Positions 22,665 to 33,905 of a DNA stretch of 64,000 nt are shown here, one piece after another; the stretch's first letter is position 1; each line of letters starts with the position of its first letter. Made by a program: the position numbers and the translations under genes. The notes under the pieces were generated by a model, which was given only the letters and a program-made list of their open reading frames with translations, searched no databases and was not told where the DNA came from. Where the stretch lies: NCBI GenBank assembly GCA_003415625.1, contig PYIU01000003.1, forward strand, positions 5,146,001 through 5,210,000. Reading direction: 5' to 3'. Source of the DNA: Aquanectria penicillioides. Taxonomy: Eukaryota > Ascomycota > Sordariomycetes > Hypocreales > Nectriaceae.

Positions 22665-23863
22665 AGACGCACGTACACTCTCGTTCTCTCACTCGCGCAC
22701 TGCCCACGCCCTCCTCCTTCTCCTCGTCGTCGCCCTACTCGCCCTCGCCCTCGCCCTCGCCCTCGTCCTCGTCCTAATTCACACTCCCGAAAACCCACAC
22801 ACTCTCTCTGCCCCAATTCCACACTCCACACTCCCTCGTCCGTTGCACACACGCCCCCCTGCTCGTGCTACTCCACCACCCAACTCGTTGTCCTCGTCTT
22901 CGTCCTCATCCCCCCCTCTAAGCACTCCCATCCCAGCATCCATCCTCCCCCCGGTCCATCTCCACCAGCACGCACGCCCTCGACAGCCCGTTCTCTTCTC
23001 AGTGTCCTTCTCCCCCCAAAAGACCAGACCCCCTCGGCGGCTATCTTTTATGCACGACAGTCAAAGTACCTTGGCCTGGTCTTTGCTCTCCCCACTCGTG
23101 GCACTGCAAGCCTGTACGTCCCTTGGGGCTCATGTTCCCCCCGCCTCTGGGGCCCCCCTTGGCCCTTGGCCTAGTATCCGGCGACCGGGGTCCCCCTCTC
23201 TGTCCATCGATCCCTGGGCTGCTAATATCGTTACTCTCCATGAAGGTTCAGGTACTTTCCTCTGTCGCTGCTGTTGTTGACCTGTTGACTTCCCTGCTAC
23301 TACCTGGGCCTACATCTGCTCCATTGATCTGCACTCCACTGCTTCTCACTCCAACGTCTGGATTTCTTATACAAAGAGGCCAGGCCGTCTGCATCCCCGC
23401 AAGGCTTTCTCCCTCCCATCTCCATCTCCATCGGCATCTGTCTCTTCCTCTCTCTCACTCTCCCTCTCTCCCTTTGTCTGATCTCGTGCTCCTCATCTTG
23501 TGCCTTGATCCACGGAAACAACACTTTGGGTCTCGAAAACCGGTCGCGGCCAGGAAAGGCTGATTTTATTCCTTCCCCCACCCTCGTCTACTCATCATCG
23601 TCATCTCTATCTGCCTCGCCGCCATCCACTACCACCACCACCACTGCTACTACTTCTACTTCCCATCACTTCTTAAACAGCCCCCCCCCCCTCTCTCTCT
23701 CTGGACCATAAATGCGCGAGTCTGAGACAAAGCCTCCCACCCGCCGCCACGACATTGTCTATTGCCAAACACTTATTGCCAAAGCATTCATCAATCCCAC
23801 CGCCCCACTGCCCTAACGACATACTTGGACTTTAATTGTCCGCGATCCCGCCCCAAAACCCAC

Positions 23864-25626
23864 ATGACCATGGTCGAGCAGCAGTATCTTGCCCAAGGTC
23901 TAGCCCATTCGGACGATCTTTCGGGAGCTGCTACCCTGTCCGACGGACTGCCCACAACTACCGCACCGCAGCCAACTTCTGCCTACCCAGAGCTCACCCC
24001 TTACGGAACTGTAAGTTCTCCTCCTTTGCAATGGACGAGTTGTGTGCCTCTCCACCGTGGCCGCGTCTCTCCACGGCTCCCCCAACGAACCCGACTCACG
24101 GTCCATAAACAGGTCTCTACATCCCCTTTCAACTTGTCTGCCCAGTGCGACCCCAACCTCCTGACTCCATCTCCGCCGCTGGATCTCCTCCTCTTCACCA
24201 GGCCCACAAGCTCGTGCGCCAGTATCCCCCGCCTCCCACCACTCCCGGAGCCCAGCAGCCCACCCCTCCAGGAAGCTCCAAAATGTATCCTCAGCAGTGG
24301 ACGCAGTTCGACATGAACGGCCAGTCTAGCCAGACGAGTTCACCCATGGCCCATCAGGCTCAGGTTCCCCAAGACTACATGGAAAACCCTACCTCCAAGA
24401 CGGCCGCCGAACTCCTGGTCCTCCTGAGCCCTACATGGGCGCTTTTGGTGTTTCCGACGGCCCAGAGCCGCACACTATGAACCATCCTTACTACATGCAA
24501 ATGCCACCTCCGATGGAGGGACACCCAACCCAGATCATTCCTCGAGAAGCTCACCATTTGCCGGTAGGCGTCCACCACCGGGAGATGGCCAACGCGCCTG
24601 TTTTGAACGAGCCTCACCCTTCCCACTTCCGCCCTCGTCAGCCTACCCCTGAAGACCACCCAGTCCACTTTGCAGACGGGTCACGATCCGGCAACGGTTC
24701 TCCTCGCCGACGCACCGGCTCCAGCGTGGGAACAGGACGAATCAACAAGAAGAGGGCTGCCAAATCCCGAGGCGGACAATCTAGAAATTCTGCGGTGGAT
24801 GACCCGCTTGAGGAGCACAAGAACTGCTTCGGAGAAGAACTTCCTCCTGCTCTGAAGCCGAACTGCCCAGAAGAAGAGCGCTGTATCTTCGAGTCCCGTT
24901 GGCAACACCGTCACCAAAAGGGCCAAGATATGTGGGAGAGCATCCAAAACGACTTCAAGAACAGATTCCACAAGTGCCCTGGAAAGGAGATGCTCCAGAT
25001 GAAGTTTAAGCGTGGTCGCTCCAAGTACATTGAGTGGATCCCCAGAGACGTAAGTCATCGCACGCCCCTTCTTTGACGAAGCCAGTATGCTAACCCCGAT
25101 ATTCAGGAGGACATTCTTCGTGAGGCTTGGAACAGAGTTGAAAAGGCTCGTTACCAAATGATCCTTGAAACCTCGTCGAACTCGGAGGCTCCCGCAACAT
25201 GCGACTGAACGCGAGCGACATCGAGATCAAAGTGGTCAACGACCTGAAACTCGAGGAAGGGCTATACATGGAGTCCCACCCAAACGCAAACATTCGCCGG
25301 CGCCGCAAGTCCACATCGACGCGGAAGCGAACAAACACACGTGGAGGCGAAGACGATGTGCCCTGAGCGACGAGATGATGAGCGTGAGCTCCCACAACAC
25401 CCTCGAGGACGACGTTATCAACCAAGTCCATGGCCGCCAAGACTACAACAAGATGGAAGACGACTCGTCTGCTGGCGGCAACGACATGATAGACATGCAG
25501 ATGTGGGGAGACCAGTCCATTAAGATGGAACCAGGCGTCATACCCCAAAGAAGCGAGGGTATGTCCCAGATGATGAGATTGAGCCCAGCAGCGGCAGCGG
25601 CAGCATCTTACGGACGACATCGGTAA
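23864..25626 (+). CDS. Myb/SANT-like putative DNA-binding regulator, reading frame broken four times
   Basis: The start is ATGACCATGG at 23864. Exon 1 (23864..24010) ends at GTAAGT; exon 2 runs 24113..25050; exon 3 begins at 25107 after a GTAAGT...CTAAC...CAG intron. The protein reads smoothly only if one base is missing at each of four places: the C-run 24151-24154, the C-run 24387-24389, near 25171-25177, and the C-run 25361-25363. Past each point the next frame continues the same protein to the stop at 25624-25626. The N-terminal half is Pro/Gln/Ser-rich, a basic patch follows (RINKKRAAKSRGG), then a conserved helical block (DMWESIQNDF, KEMLQMKFKRGRSKYIEWIP, EDILREAWNRVEKARYQMI, SRNMRLNASDIEIKVV) resembling Myb/SANT or trihelix folds. 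A fungal regulator is the best guess; I cannot name it. It could be a pseudogene, but sequence error is more likely. Confidence 0.7.
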
Positions 25627-28600
25627 TTGTATAGGATGGTAGATGGGGGTCTACATGGCGCAAGGGTGGAATTTGGGAACTGGGACGGCCATTTGGGTTT
25701 TGGGAATATCGTTTTAGATTGTTTCATCTTCTCGTCGAAGAGCATACACTCCTTCTCTTTTTTGTGCTTCATCATCAAATCTTGTGGTCTTGTCAGAACA
25801 GATTTTTTTTTGTTGCAATGTTTGAGGCACATCTTCAGAATACCCAAAGAGATACATACTTTTTTTCTTCCCGCCAAAGGGCGCAAAAAACCATCCGACC
25901 GCTGAACCTTGCACTTGTAACTAGAGCCTTTGGTAGCAACCCCAGATAAGCAGGGCTATCGCTGATCAGAACCTCCACCGTACCTGTCAGTAGGCGGGTA
26001 ACTTGAAAACCTTTGGTCGGTTCGACCCGACAGTCTGTCACCGTAATGCTTGGATTCGTTTCAAGGAGGAGGCTATGGAATGCGCAGATATTCACCACAG
26101 CGAGGCCGTAAACGCGGCCACTGGTAAGTTGACACACCGGCAAACCCCCCTTCCGAACCTTCGGCGTTTCCTTCCGAGGACTGCCCTCAACACCATGTTG
26201 AAGAGAACTCGAACGGCACGTGGAAAGTCAAGTGACCTGCAGTGGCTTCATTCAAAGTCTGGGGTTGACAATACGTAGGCGCACGGCTTGAGGGGCCGCC
26301 AGATTGGCGATCCTGAGCAGGACTTCGGTGGCGTGTTGTGATGAGGTAGGTGGGCAGAAAAGGGGCGGACACGGCACAGGGTGTGCGGCACCTGCTTGAG
26401 ACAATTCATCCTCGGCTTGCGCGTTCGCAAATGTATACGGACCCGACAGTCTGGAAAATTGCTCTTCAAGTAATTTGGTCTTGCTGCGACACGCATGCAG
26501 TGTGGACAAGGATGTGTCGTTGCAATTGAAGCCGGAGGGTGTTGAGACAAGATTGATGGGGTCGCTCTGAGCCTAAACTAGTGGACCCGTCGGCCGATGC
26601 CCTAGTCGGCCACCAAGGATCATGCCTTAGACTCCGATGCAGATCACGCCGTTGACAGTTCGGCAATGTTTTGGCCGCGGACCCCGAGAGCGTCCACCGC
26701 CGCCCGCCCGCCGCCCGCCCGCGAGTTTCCGCAGGGCTTCAGCCTTCATTTCAAGACTATGAAAGGGACTGTGAGTTGCCACTGGCCAATGGGCGCCAAC
26801 GCGGTGAACGGTTGTTTCGACCCCTAGCGTGGGTAGTTGGGCCATTGTACAGAACCGCCTTGAACGCGGGTGGGCCGCTTGGTGTGTGTGCGTGTGTGCG
26901 TGTGTGGGCGCGCGCGCGCCATGCCTTGTGTGAGGCGTGTGTGTGTGTGATGTATGCTGTGGGGGGTGCAAGTAGATTGCTACATAGTATACAATAGAAC
27001 GTATCCTCTATTGTTCCCTCAAATGCGGAGGGAAGCCAGGCTCCGCAGGCTAGCCTAAGAGAATGATGCGTAAAGCTGGCGAGCCTATGTCGTCTCTCGT
27101 AGGCCAAGCCGCGCCAGCGTATGCCGCCTGTCCATCCCCGGAGAGAGAGTGGGCAGACCAACGGGTGCCCTGATTAGAGACTCTCAGGATAAATTCCGCT
27201 GCGCCACGGGCAAATAGGTTTCAGAGCATTGCCGCCTCTGGTCGTATCATTGACGACCTATGTGGGCGGGAAAACGACGACACCCAAACCCTCGGGACAG
27301 AGTGGGAATCTTTTCTGCGAATCAAGTTGTAGACTGCGCCGGCTTCGGAAGTTCCAAGCGAGCGCACTCAAGGGTGCACCGAGGCCAAAACTTCCCCTCA
27401 AAGCGAGTGCTAGATCATGAAGATGATTGAAAAAAAAAAAAAAAGAACAATCAAAGGACACGTTGGAATCTAAAACTCGCGCCACAGACACGACTTACTA
27501 GGGGTGCCACCAGCCACGATGAGGAAGCAGGTAGCTGCGCACTCAGCCCTACCCGTACGAGCAGACCAACAGTCAACTGGATGCGGGAGCTGATGTCGTG
27601 ACACATGTCGCGTCGGGAAGGAAGGAGAGTAGATTGGTGGCCCATCCTGAGAGTAGATTGGTGGTCCATCCTGAGAGCTAGCGTCGGAGCCCATCCACTC
27701 AGCTGAATAGTCCAACATAGTCTCACTTGATCAAGAGAGGCTCGTCCGGAGGTGCCGACGAAAGGAGCCTTTCCCACCCTTCCTAGATGTGGTGAGAATA
27801 ATTCGTCTCTCCCTCAAACAAAGCCCTGAGCGCTATGGGCCGCCGTTGACGCCTTGACAATAGACCGTCTCAAACCTTTTGCAAGTTTTACCGATCGGCC
27901 CGGGGTAAGCATATTACTGTTGCTTTCGTCATCAACCATCCACGGCAGTTGAACTATTGGGCGCCGGTGATGAATGAGGGTCTTTGACCGAGCAAATGGT
28001 TGAGCCGTACCGACGCGAGCTGAGACACAAGATGCAGTTGCAGGCCAAGAGGCCCCGCAAGCAGAACGTAGGATCGAGCAGCGGTCAGGCCTCAGCCGGG
28101 ATATGTTTACGATAGCATTCCATCACCGGTGAGTAGTGCGAGAATCAGATCTAGCCCAGCCACCGGCGATTGCTGGTTTGAGTTGCCTAACGGGTCTGAT
28201 TGATGTCAGAAGATGACTGGAGGCAGGCATTCCCCAGGGAACGTGATGCAGGGTTAGAAATAGAAACAAGTCGATAAGGCTGCGATGACTGCCGCACCAA
28301 CCGACGCTTCTTGGAGGGCGATGGAGCCGTTGGATCTGGGGACTGGGCTAACTACCATGCTCGATCGCCATTCACCGCCGTGGCCTAGGAGAGCAAGCCG
28401 CGCTGAATAGCCGTGGGGCAGCCAAAGAGGTTGCAGAAGGGCTGAGGGACATGCGATGTGTGTCTGACTGTGCCTGATCATCCACGGGCGGCAATACAAT
28501 GCGCTCTCGGACCGACGCAGTCATCTTCGTCGTTTCGAATCTTGTCGAGAAGCTGAGTGGTAAAAGCAAAGTTACAGCGGGTTTGTGGGCGCCATACACC

Positions 28601-30027
28601 ACGGTGAACAGTCCCAATTAGGTAAACGAGCACTGAGGGCAAGTCGCGGACGATGGCGCACTAGAAGCTGCCACCACCAAGCTAGGTACCGCGTGGCTTG
28701 TCGTTGTTCATAGTAGTGTGGAGATCAGAGAGGATCTTCGATGGAGCTGCAAGTGGGGCCTGGTCCGGTCCCTGTTACTCAGTGGGGGGGTACGAACGTC
28801 ATGTCCAAGGCATCAATACCTTGTCAATCAGCATCTGTGCGAGAACGAGGAGAACGATGACCTACTCCTTGTCTTGCATGGGTCAAGGCCTGCGGGCAGG
28901 GCAGGCGGGCGGCTCCGGGAAGTGCAACACCACGCAGAGCTAGAGAAGGAGACTAGGGCAGTCGGCCGCGCGTGTGATGAGGGTGACCAAGGCCATCAAT
29001 CGCCAGGCCCTACGCGCTTAGGCTTGCGCTTGAATCACGCAACTGGCGGCCAACATGGAGTTGCACTCGGCTGCGATACAAAAGGGGTGTTTTGGCGCCG
29101 CGTGCGCTGTTAGTTGAGTGTCGCGAGAGACAGGTTGGTTGGGCGGATTGCTCGTTTCGTCCTGGAAGCGCTGGTTGTCATAGCGCTGAGGGATGTGACG
29201 CAGCCTCTTCACCTTGATCACAGGCGTCCTGGCCACTTTCAACCGACATGTTTCGGGGACTTTTTCTTCTTCTGAGACCGGGGTACCAATCTGGGTTGAG
29301 GGACAAGGGGTGTAGTTGTAAAGACCACAGGCGCTGTACGGGTCGGCGGCAGTACCTAGTTGTAGTACATAGCACCCAACAAGTGCGCTGCAGACTCGCC
29401 CTCCCAGCCTTGCCCTTGGACCACGTCCGGTGACTGTCCGGATGCCCGCAATTCTACACTCCACAACAGCAGGAGGACAGAGAAAAAACACCAGGAGTTA
29501 CCAGGCCGATTTTGGAAGCAAATTCATCCTCCGGAGAGTGCTGCCGTTATCCCCGCTCGGGACCTCGGTGGTTGTTTTCTCCTGAGGTGGCATATTTTGA
29601 TGCCGGGGATATGAGGCATCACCTTATTGAAGCTTAAACAAGGTAAGCACCCTCCATCAGCCTTGTAAGGTTGGTGCTTGGTGCGGATTTCCCACCAACC
29701 AGATGATGCCAATCAGCCACGGAACATCGACGGCACCAGCCACAAGCGAATACTCACACGATTACAAGGCTGTGGCGCCGAAGAGAAGATGACAGCATCC
29801 CATCACCACCACCAAAGCACCCTGGTGCTTGGCTTCCTGACGCCTCTGCGATCCCACCGCGAGCGCGCTCTGCGCGATCCAATTCATGGCATTTGTCTCC
29901 ACCACCTACATGTAACCCTCCTGCGCCTGACTTCCCGCGCCTTGTCCCATGAGCCCGGCTACTGTCCAGTGCCGTAGCACGTTGGCCACACTACCCGGGG
30001 CTCTGTCCCCATGATCCGACGGACAGA
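25627..30027. other. 4.4 kb intergenic region, Myb-like to mannosidase
   Basis: No convincing gene. The first few hundred bases are probably the 3' UTR of the Myb-like gene (T-runs near 25806). The rest has scattered short frames with no protein character, a GT-rich tract at 26881-26950, a 14-A run near 27430 and a 24-bp tandem duplication at 27625. The last part must hold the mannosidase promoter. Confidence 0.55.
27625..27672 (+). repeat. Tandem duplication of a 24-bp unit
   Basis: Two adjacent copies (27625..27648 and 27649..27672) that differ at one base (GGTGGC versus GGTGGT). A third copy starts (GAGAG) and then diverges. Confidence 0.9.
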
Positions 30028-33000
30028 ATGGTGTTGGTTGCTCCCTTGTTGCTGATATGCACTCTGTTACCATGGACGACATTTGCGATGCGTCAGGACC
30101 GCCTAGAGCGATTGCGCGGTGAGACGGTGGACATGTTCTATCATGGATATAGCAACTACATGAAGCTTGCATTTCCGGAGGACGAGGTGCGCTATGCTCT
30201 ACACCTTTTCTAGCTGTACGATCCTAAACGAGCTAACTTTATCCATAATATAGCTTCGGCCATTGACATGCGCGCCTTTGACGCGAGATCGAAACAACCC
30301 GGACATATTGGCCTCAACGATGCATTGGGAAACTACTCCCTGACCCTTATAGACAGCTTATCAACTCTTGCTATCCTTGCGGGGGGGCCACAGGACGGAT
30401 CATACACAGGACCGCGAGCGCTCGACGACTTTCAGGATGGTGTTGCCCAGTTTGTGGAATATTACGGAGATGGGCGGCCAGGACCGACTGGTCGTGGGCG
30501 TCGAGCCTCCGGGTTCGACTTAGACAGCAAGGTTCAAGTTTTCGAGACAGTCATCCGCGGACTTGGTGGGCTTCTTAGTGCACACCTGTTTGCCATTGGG
30601 GAGTTGCCGATTACTGGGTACAATGCGCAACCGGATAATGAAGGGACCGACGTTGACCCTCTAGAATTGCCACCGATATCATGGCCCAATACCTTTAAAT
30701 ACGATGGCCAGTTGCTCAGACTTGCCCTAGATCTAGGTGAAAGGCTTCTCCCGGCCTTTTATACTGAAACGGGCATTCCGTACCCCCGTGTCAACCTCCG
30801 CCATGGAATTCCGTTCTATACCAAATCACCTCTGCATCGCGAGATGGGAGCGGAGGGTCTTCCCGACGTCCAAGAGATCACAGAGACTTGTAGTGCTGGA
30901 GCCGGAAGCTTGACTCTTGAATTTACAGTTCTTAGTCGTTTATCCGGCGATCCCCGCTTCGAAAATGCAGCCAAACGTGCATTTTGGGAGGTTTGGGGCC
31001 GCCGCAGTGAGATCGGTCTTATTGGAAACGGCATCGATGCTGAACGAGGGATGTGGATAGGGCCACATGCTGGCATAGGTGCTGGCATGGACAGCTTCTT
31101 CGAATATGCTCTGAAGAGCCACATTTTGCTATCGGGGCATGACATGCCGAACATCTCGACGACCGCGAGACAGAGCAACTCCGAGTGGCTTGATCCTAAT
31201 TCCATCCACCCACCACTCCCAACTGCTCTGCACTCATCAGATGCCTTTCTAGAAGCCTGGCATCAGGCCCATGCCTCAGTCAAAAGATACCTCTACACAG
31301 ACAGAAGCCACTATCCTTACTACTCAAACTCACATCGAGCGACAGGTCAGCCATACACCATGTGGATCGATAGTCTGGGCGCATTCTACCCAGGCCTTTT
31401 AGCTTTGGCGGGCGAACTTGATGAAGCGATCGAGGCAAACCTTGTATATACGGCCTTGTGGACACGTTACGCTGGTCTACCAGAGCGATGGTCGGTCCGC
31501 GATAGCAACATTGACGGAGGCCTTGGTTGGTGGCCTGGTCGTCCCGAGTTCATTGAGTCAACCTACCACATTTACCGTGCCACAAAGGATCCGTGGTACC
31601 TTTATGTTGGCGAAATGGTCTTGAGGGATATCAAGCGACGTTGTTACACGCCCTGCGGGTGGGCTGGGTTGCAAGACGTCCGGACTGGGGAGAAATCAGA
31701 TCGCATGGAAAGTTTCTTCCTTGGAGAGACTGCAAAGTACATGTATCTGCTCTTCGATCCAGATCATCCCCTAAACAACCTAGACGCGGCGTATGTCTTC
31801 ACCACAGAAGGACACCCACTTCTCATCCCAAAAAAACCTCGGTACCCGTCAACCCGTGTGCACTCTGAGACCCAAGGCGACATCGCAATGTATCAATACT
31901 ATGATGAAAGCTTCACCAATTCGTGTCCCAACTATCCCTATTCAGACCCCATTTCAGGGTCAGCAACCGCAGCCCGAAGAGACTTATTCAATGTCGCACG
32001 TTTTACAGACTTACACAACACCCCGAACGTGCATGGCCCCGTCGAACCAGTCAAAGTTGAGGACAAGGAGAAAGGAATGGTCACCAAATATAGAGCCAAG
32101 ACAAACTACACACTTTTCCCATGGACTCTTCCTCCGTTCATGCTTCCGCGAAACGGAACTTGCGCGGTGCCCGTCGAACGCGTCCAGACCTGGATCGAGT
32201 TTCCGGCTGCTGATGGCGTGGGCCCCACGATGGGGCGGTTTGGGTCCTCGCTCGTGTGGCATAGCCATAACGGACCAACGGTGAAGAACCTCCAAGGCAT
32301 GCGATTCCAGTTAGAACAGCGACAAAACGGTGAGTATGGCGAGCAGACATGGAGAATTACCCACGCGGGCGTCACGCAGCTTGGTCGGCACGAGACAGTG
32401 TTTTTCCACGCCGATCACGTTCGCCATATGAAAGATGAGGCATTCTCTTGTATTCGCCGCAAGGACTTGATCGAGATCGACCTTATCATGGATATCCCTG
32501 AGAAGAACGCTAGCATGACTGTCCCAGCCGACAGCGCAAACGCCTCATCTAACAAACCTCACGCTCAAGACGACGCGCTCGTCGCGCCGTCCGAGTCACT
32601 CCTCAAATCCATTCTCCGGGCCGTTACTTCCGTCTTTGAGCCCGCATACACAGCCCTGCCGGAGTCTCAGATAGACGATCCCGGCCCCACCATTCTCCGA
32701 TGGCCCGCATACACGGCCACGGGACCCGGCGCGTTTCCCTTGCCACCAATCTCTGACACGCCAATCATTGGCTCGCCCTCTTACAACGCCAAACACCCGC
32801 TTATCAACTTCCCCTGGACGACCATCTACCTCGCTGATCAATCCTGTGGCAACCCGCTGCCAGATACCGCTCCACGGGAACACCAAGTCATTGTCATGCG
32901 CCGGGGCGGTTGCTCATTTAGCAACAAACTTGAACGGATCCCCAGCTTTTCGCCAAGCCCAACTTCCCTCCAACTCGTCATTGTCGTCGATGAGGGACCA

Positions 33001-33212
33001 GAGGATGATGATGATGATATAGTCAGGCCACTATTGGCCGAGGCGCAGCTCACTCCTAATGGTATAAAGAGGTTTAACGGTGTGCCTCTAGTTCTGATGC
33101 ATGCAAACAAAGGCGATTATGCCCAGTTTGGCGAAGCCAAGGGGTCGGCATGCGTAGAAGGTATTGGGTTGAGAGCCAGGGGCTCATCGTTGAGAACGCC
33201 ATTGTGTTATAA
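30028..33212 (+). CDS. MNL1: ER degradation-enhancing alpha-mannosidase-like protein (EDEM/Mnl1, GH47), two apparent frameshifts
   Basis: Exon 1 (30028..30186) encodes a signal peptide (about residues 1-20) and FYHGYSNYMKLAFPEDE; exon 2 begins at 30254 with LRPLTC after a 67-bp intron. The GH47 domain spans about residues 30-570 (LNDALGNYSLTLIDSLSTLAIL, GMDSFFEYALKSHILL, FFLGETAKYMYLLFDPDHPL, FTTEGHPL). A protease-associated-like domain lies near residues 880-1020 (VIVMRRGGCSFSNKLE). In the ER, this family trims mannose from misfolded glycoproteins and marks them for ERAD. Two single-base losses are inferred: near 30298-30302, where the frame moves from TRDRNNP to HIGLND, and in the G-run 33141-33144, after which RRRYWVESQGLIVENAIVL and a TAA at 33210-33212 appear. 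As printed, the frame instead runs on to 33312 with a non-family tail. Corrected length is about 1039 residues. Confidence 0.9.
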
Positions 33213-33905
33213 CGTGCGCCTAAATCCGCGAGGTACCTCATGCATGTTTCGGAGTTTCTTGTCTCAGGGATTCCGTGTTGCAATCCGCCACGGATATGAA
33301 ATCTCAAGGTAGTCATTGTAGATTTGATGATTGGAAGATGTTTGAGTAGGGGTAGAGAGCAGTGTCTGCTTGTTTGGCAATGCGGTGTAAAAATCAACCA
33401 AAAACATGTTCCAAAGTTCAACAGGAGACTCATTGTCACAAATGTGCGTACTCATTTCAAATGTGCAACGATTGCATCCATATTTCCTGCCATGGCAACT
33501 AGGGAGCAAACGAGAACTGAGCAAAAAAAGTGATTATATGTGAAATCTTTATGGTTATAGCAATGAACCCTCCAAACCCTCCTTCTATAGCTATGCGCGG
33601 ACCCGGAAAGACTTTTGTTATTTAGCAGAAAAGAACCGTCCATACAAAAACGCCAGTCGGTGCAAAGATATCAACGGATAGGAGAAGACGATTCGCGGGA
33701 AACGGGTCAGAGAGCCTGCAAATGGAGGTGATAAAAAAAAAGGTCAAAACAGATTACAACGAGACGGAAAGTCTAGCAGATCCCCGTGTCTTCGCTTTGC
33801 GGGACATATGGTAAGATGTCGTCGATGGCAGTTTGTCGCCTAGGATCGGATGGATGTTGAATAATGAAGGGGCTGAAGACACCGAGGAACGCGCTGATTA
33901 GTTGA
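33213..33905. other. Convergent 3' flanks of mannosidase and APRT
   Basis: About 690 bp between facing 3' ends. It is AT-rich with several A-runs (for example near 33732). Only short shadow frames are present. Confidence 0.6.

Larger units (their letters stand above)
12385..23863. other. 11.5 kb gene-free region upstream of the Myb-like gene
   Basis: No frame here looks like a real protein. The many frames present are short, overlap on several strands, or translate to repeats of Ser/Leu, Thr/His or Ala. What it holds is a dense series of simple repeats and homopolymers (listed separately), CT-rich and GA-rich tracts, and patches of ordinary sequence. It lies between the 3' end of the Leu3-like gene and the start of a regulator on the same strand. 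Long intergenic regions of this kind often precede developmental regulators in fungi and may contain a long spliced 5' leader or a non-coding transcript; this is inference. The last 300 bp before 23864 are strongly C-rich with CT tracts, as in a leader. Confidence 0.6.

Noticed and set aside
22207..23280. 357-codon frame with long Ser-Leu and Thr-His runs
   Set aside because: The translation is dictated by TC and CA microsatellites. No conserved segment or splice signal makes sense.
25990..26040. tRNA-like B-box GGTTCGACC near 26020
   Set aside because: No matching A box, no paired acceptor stem and no anticodon stem could be folded by eye.
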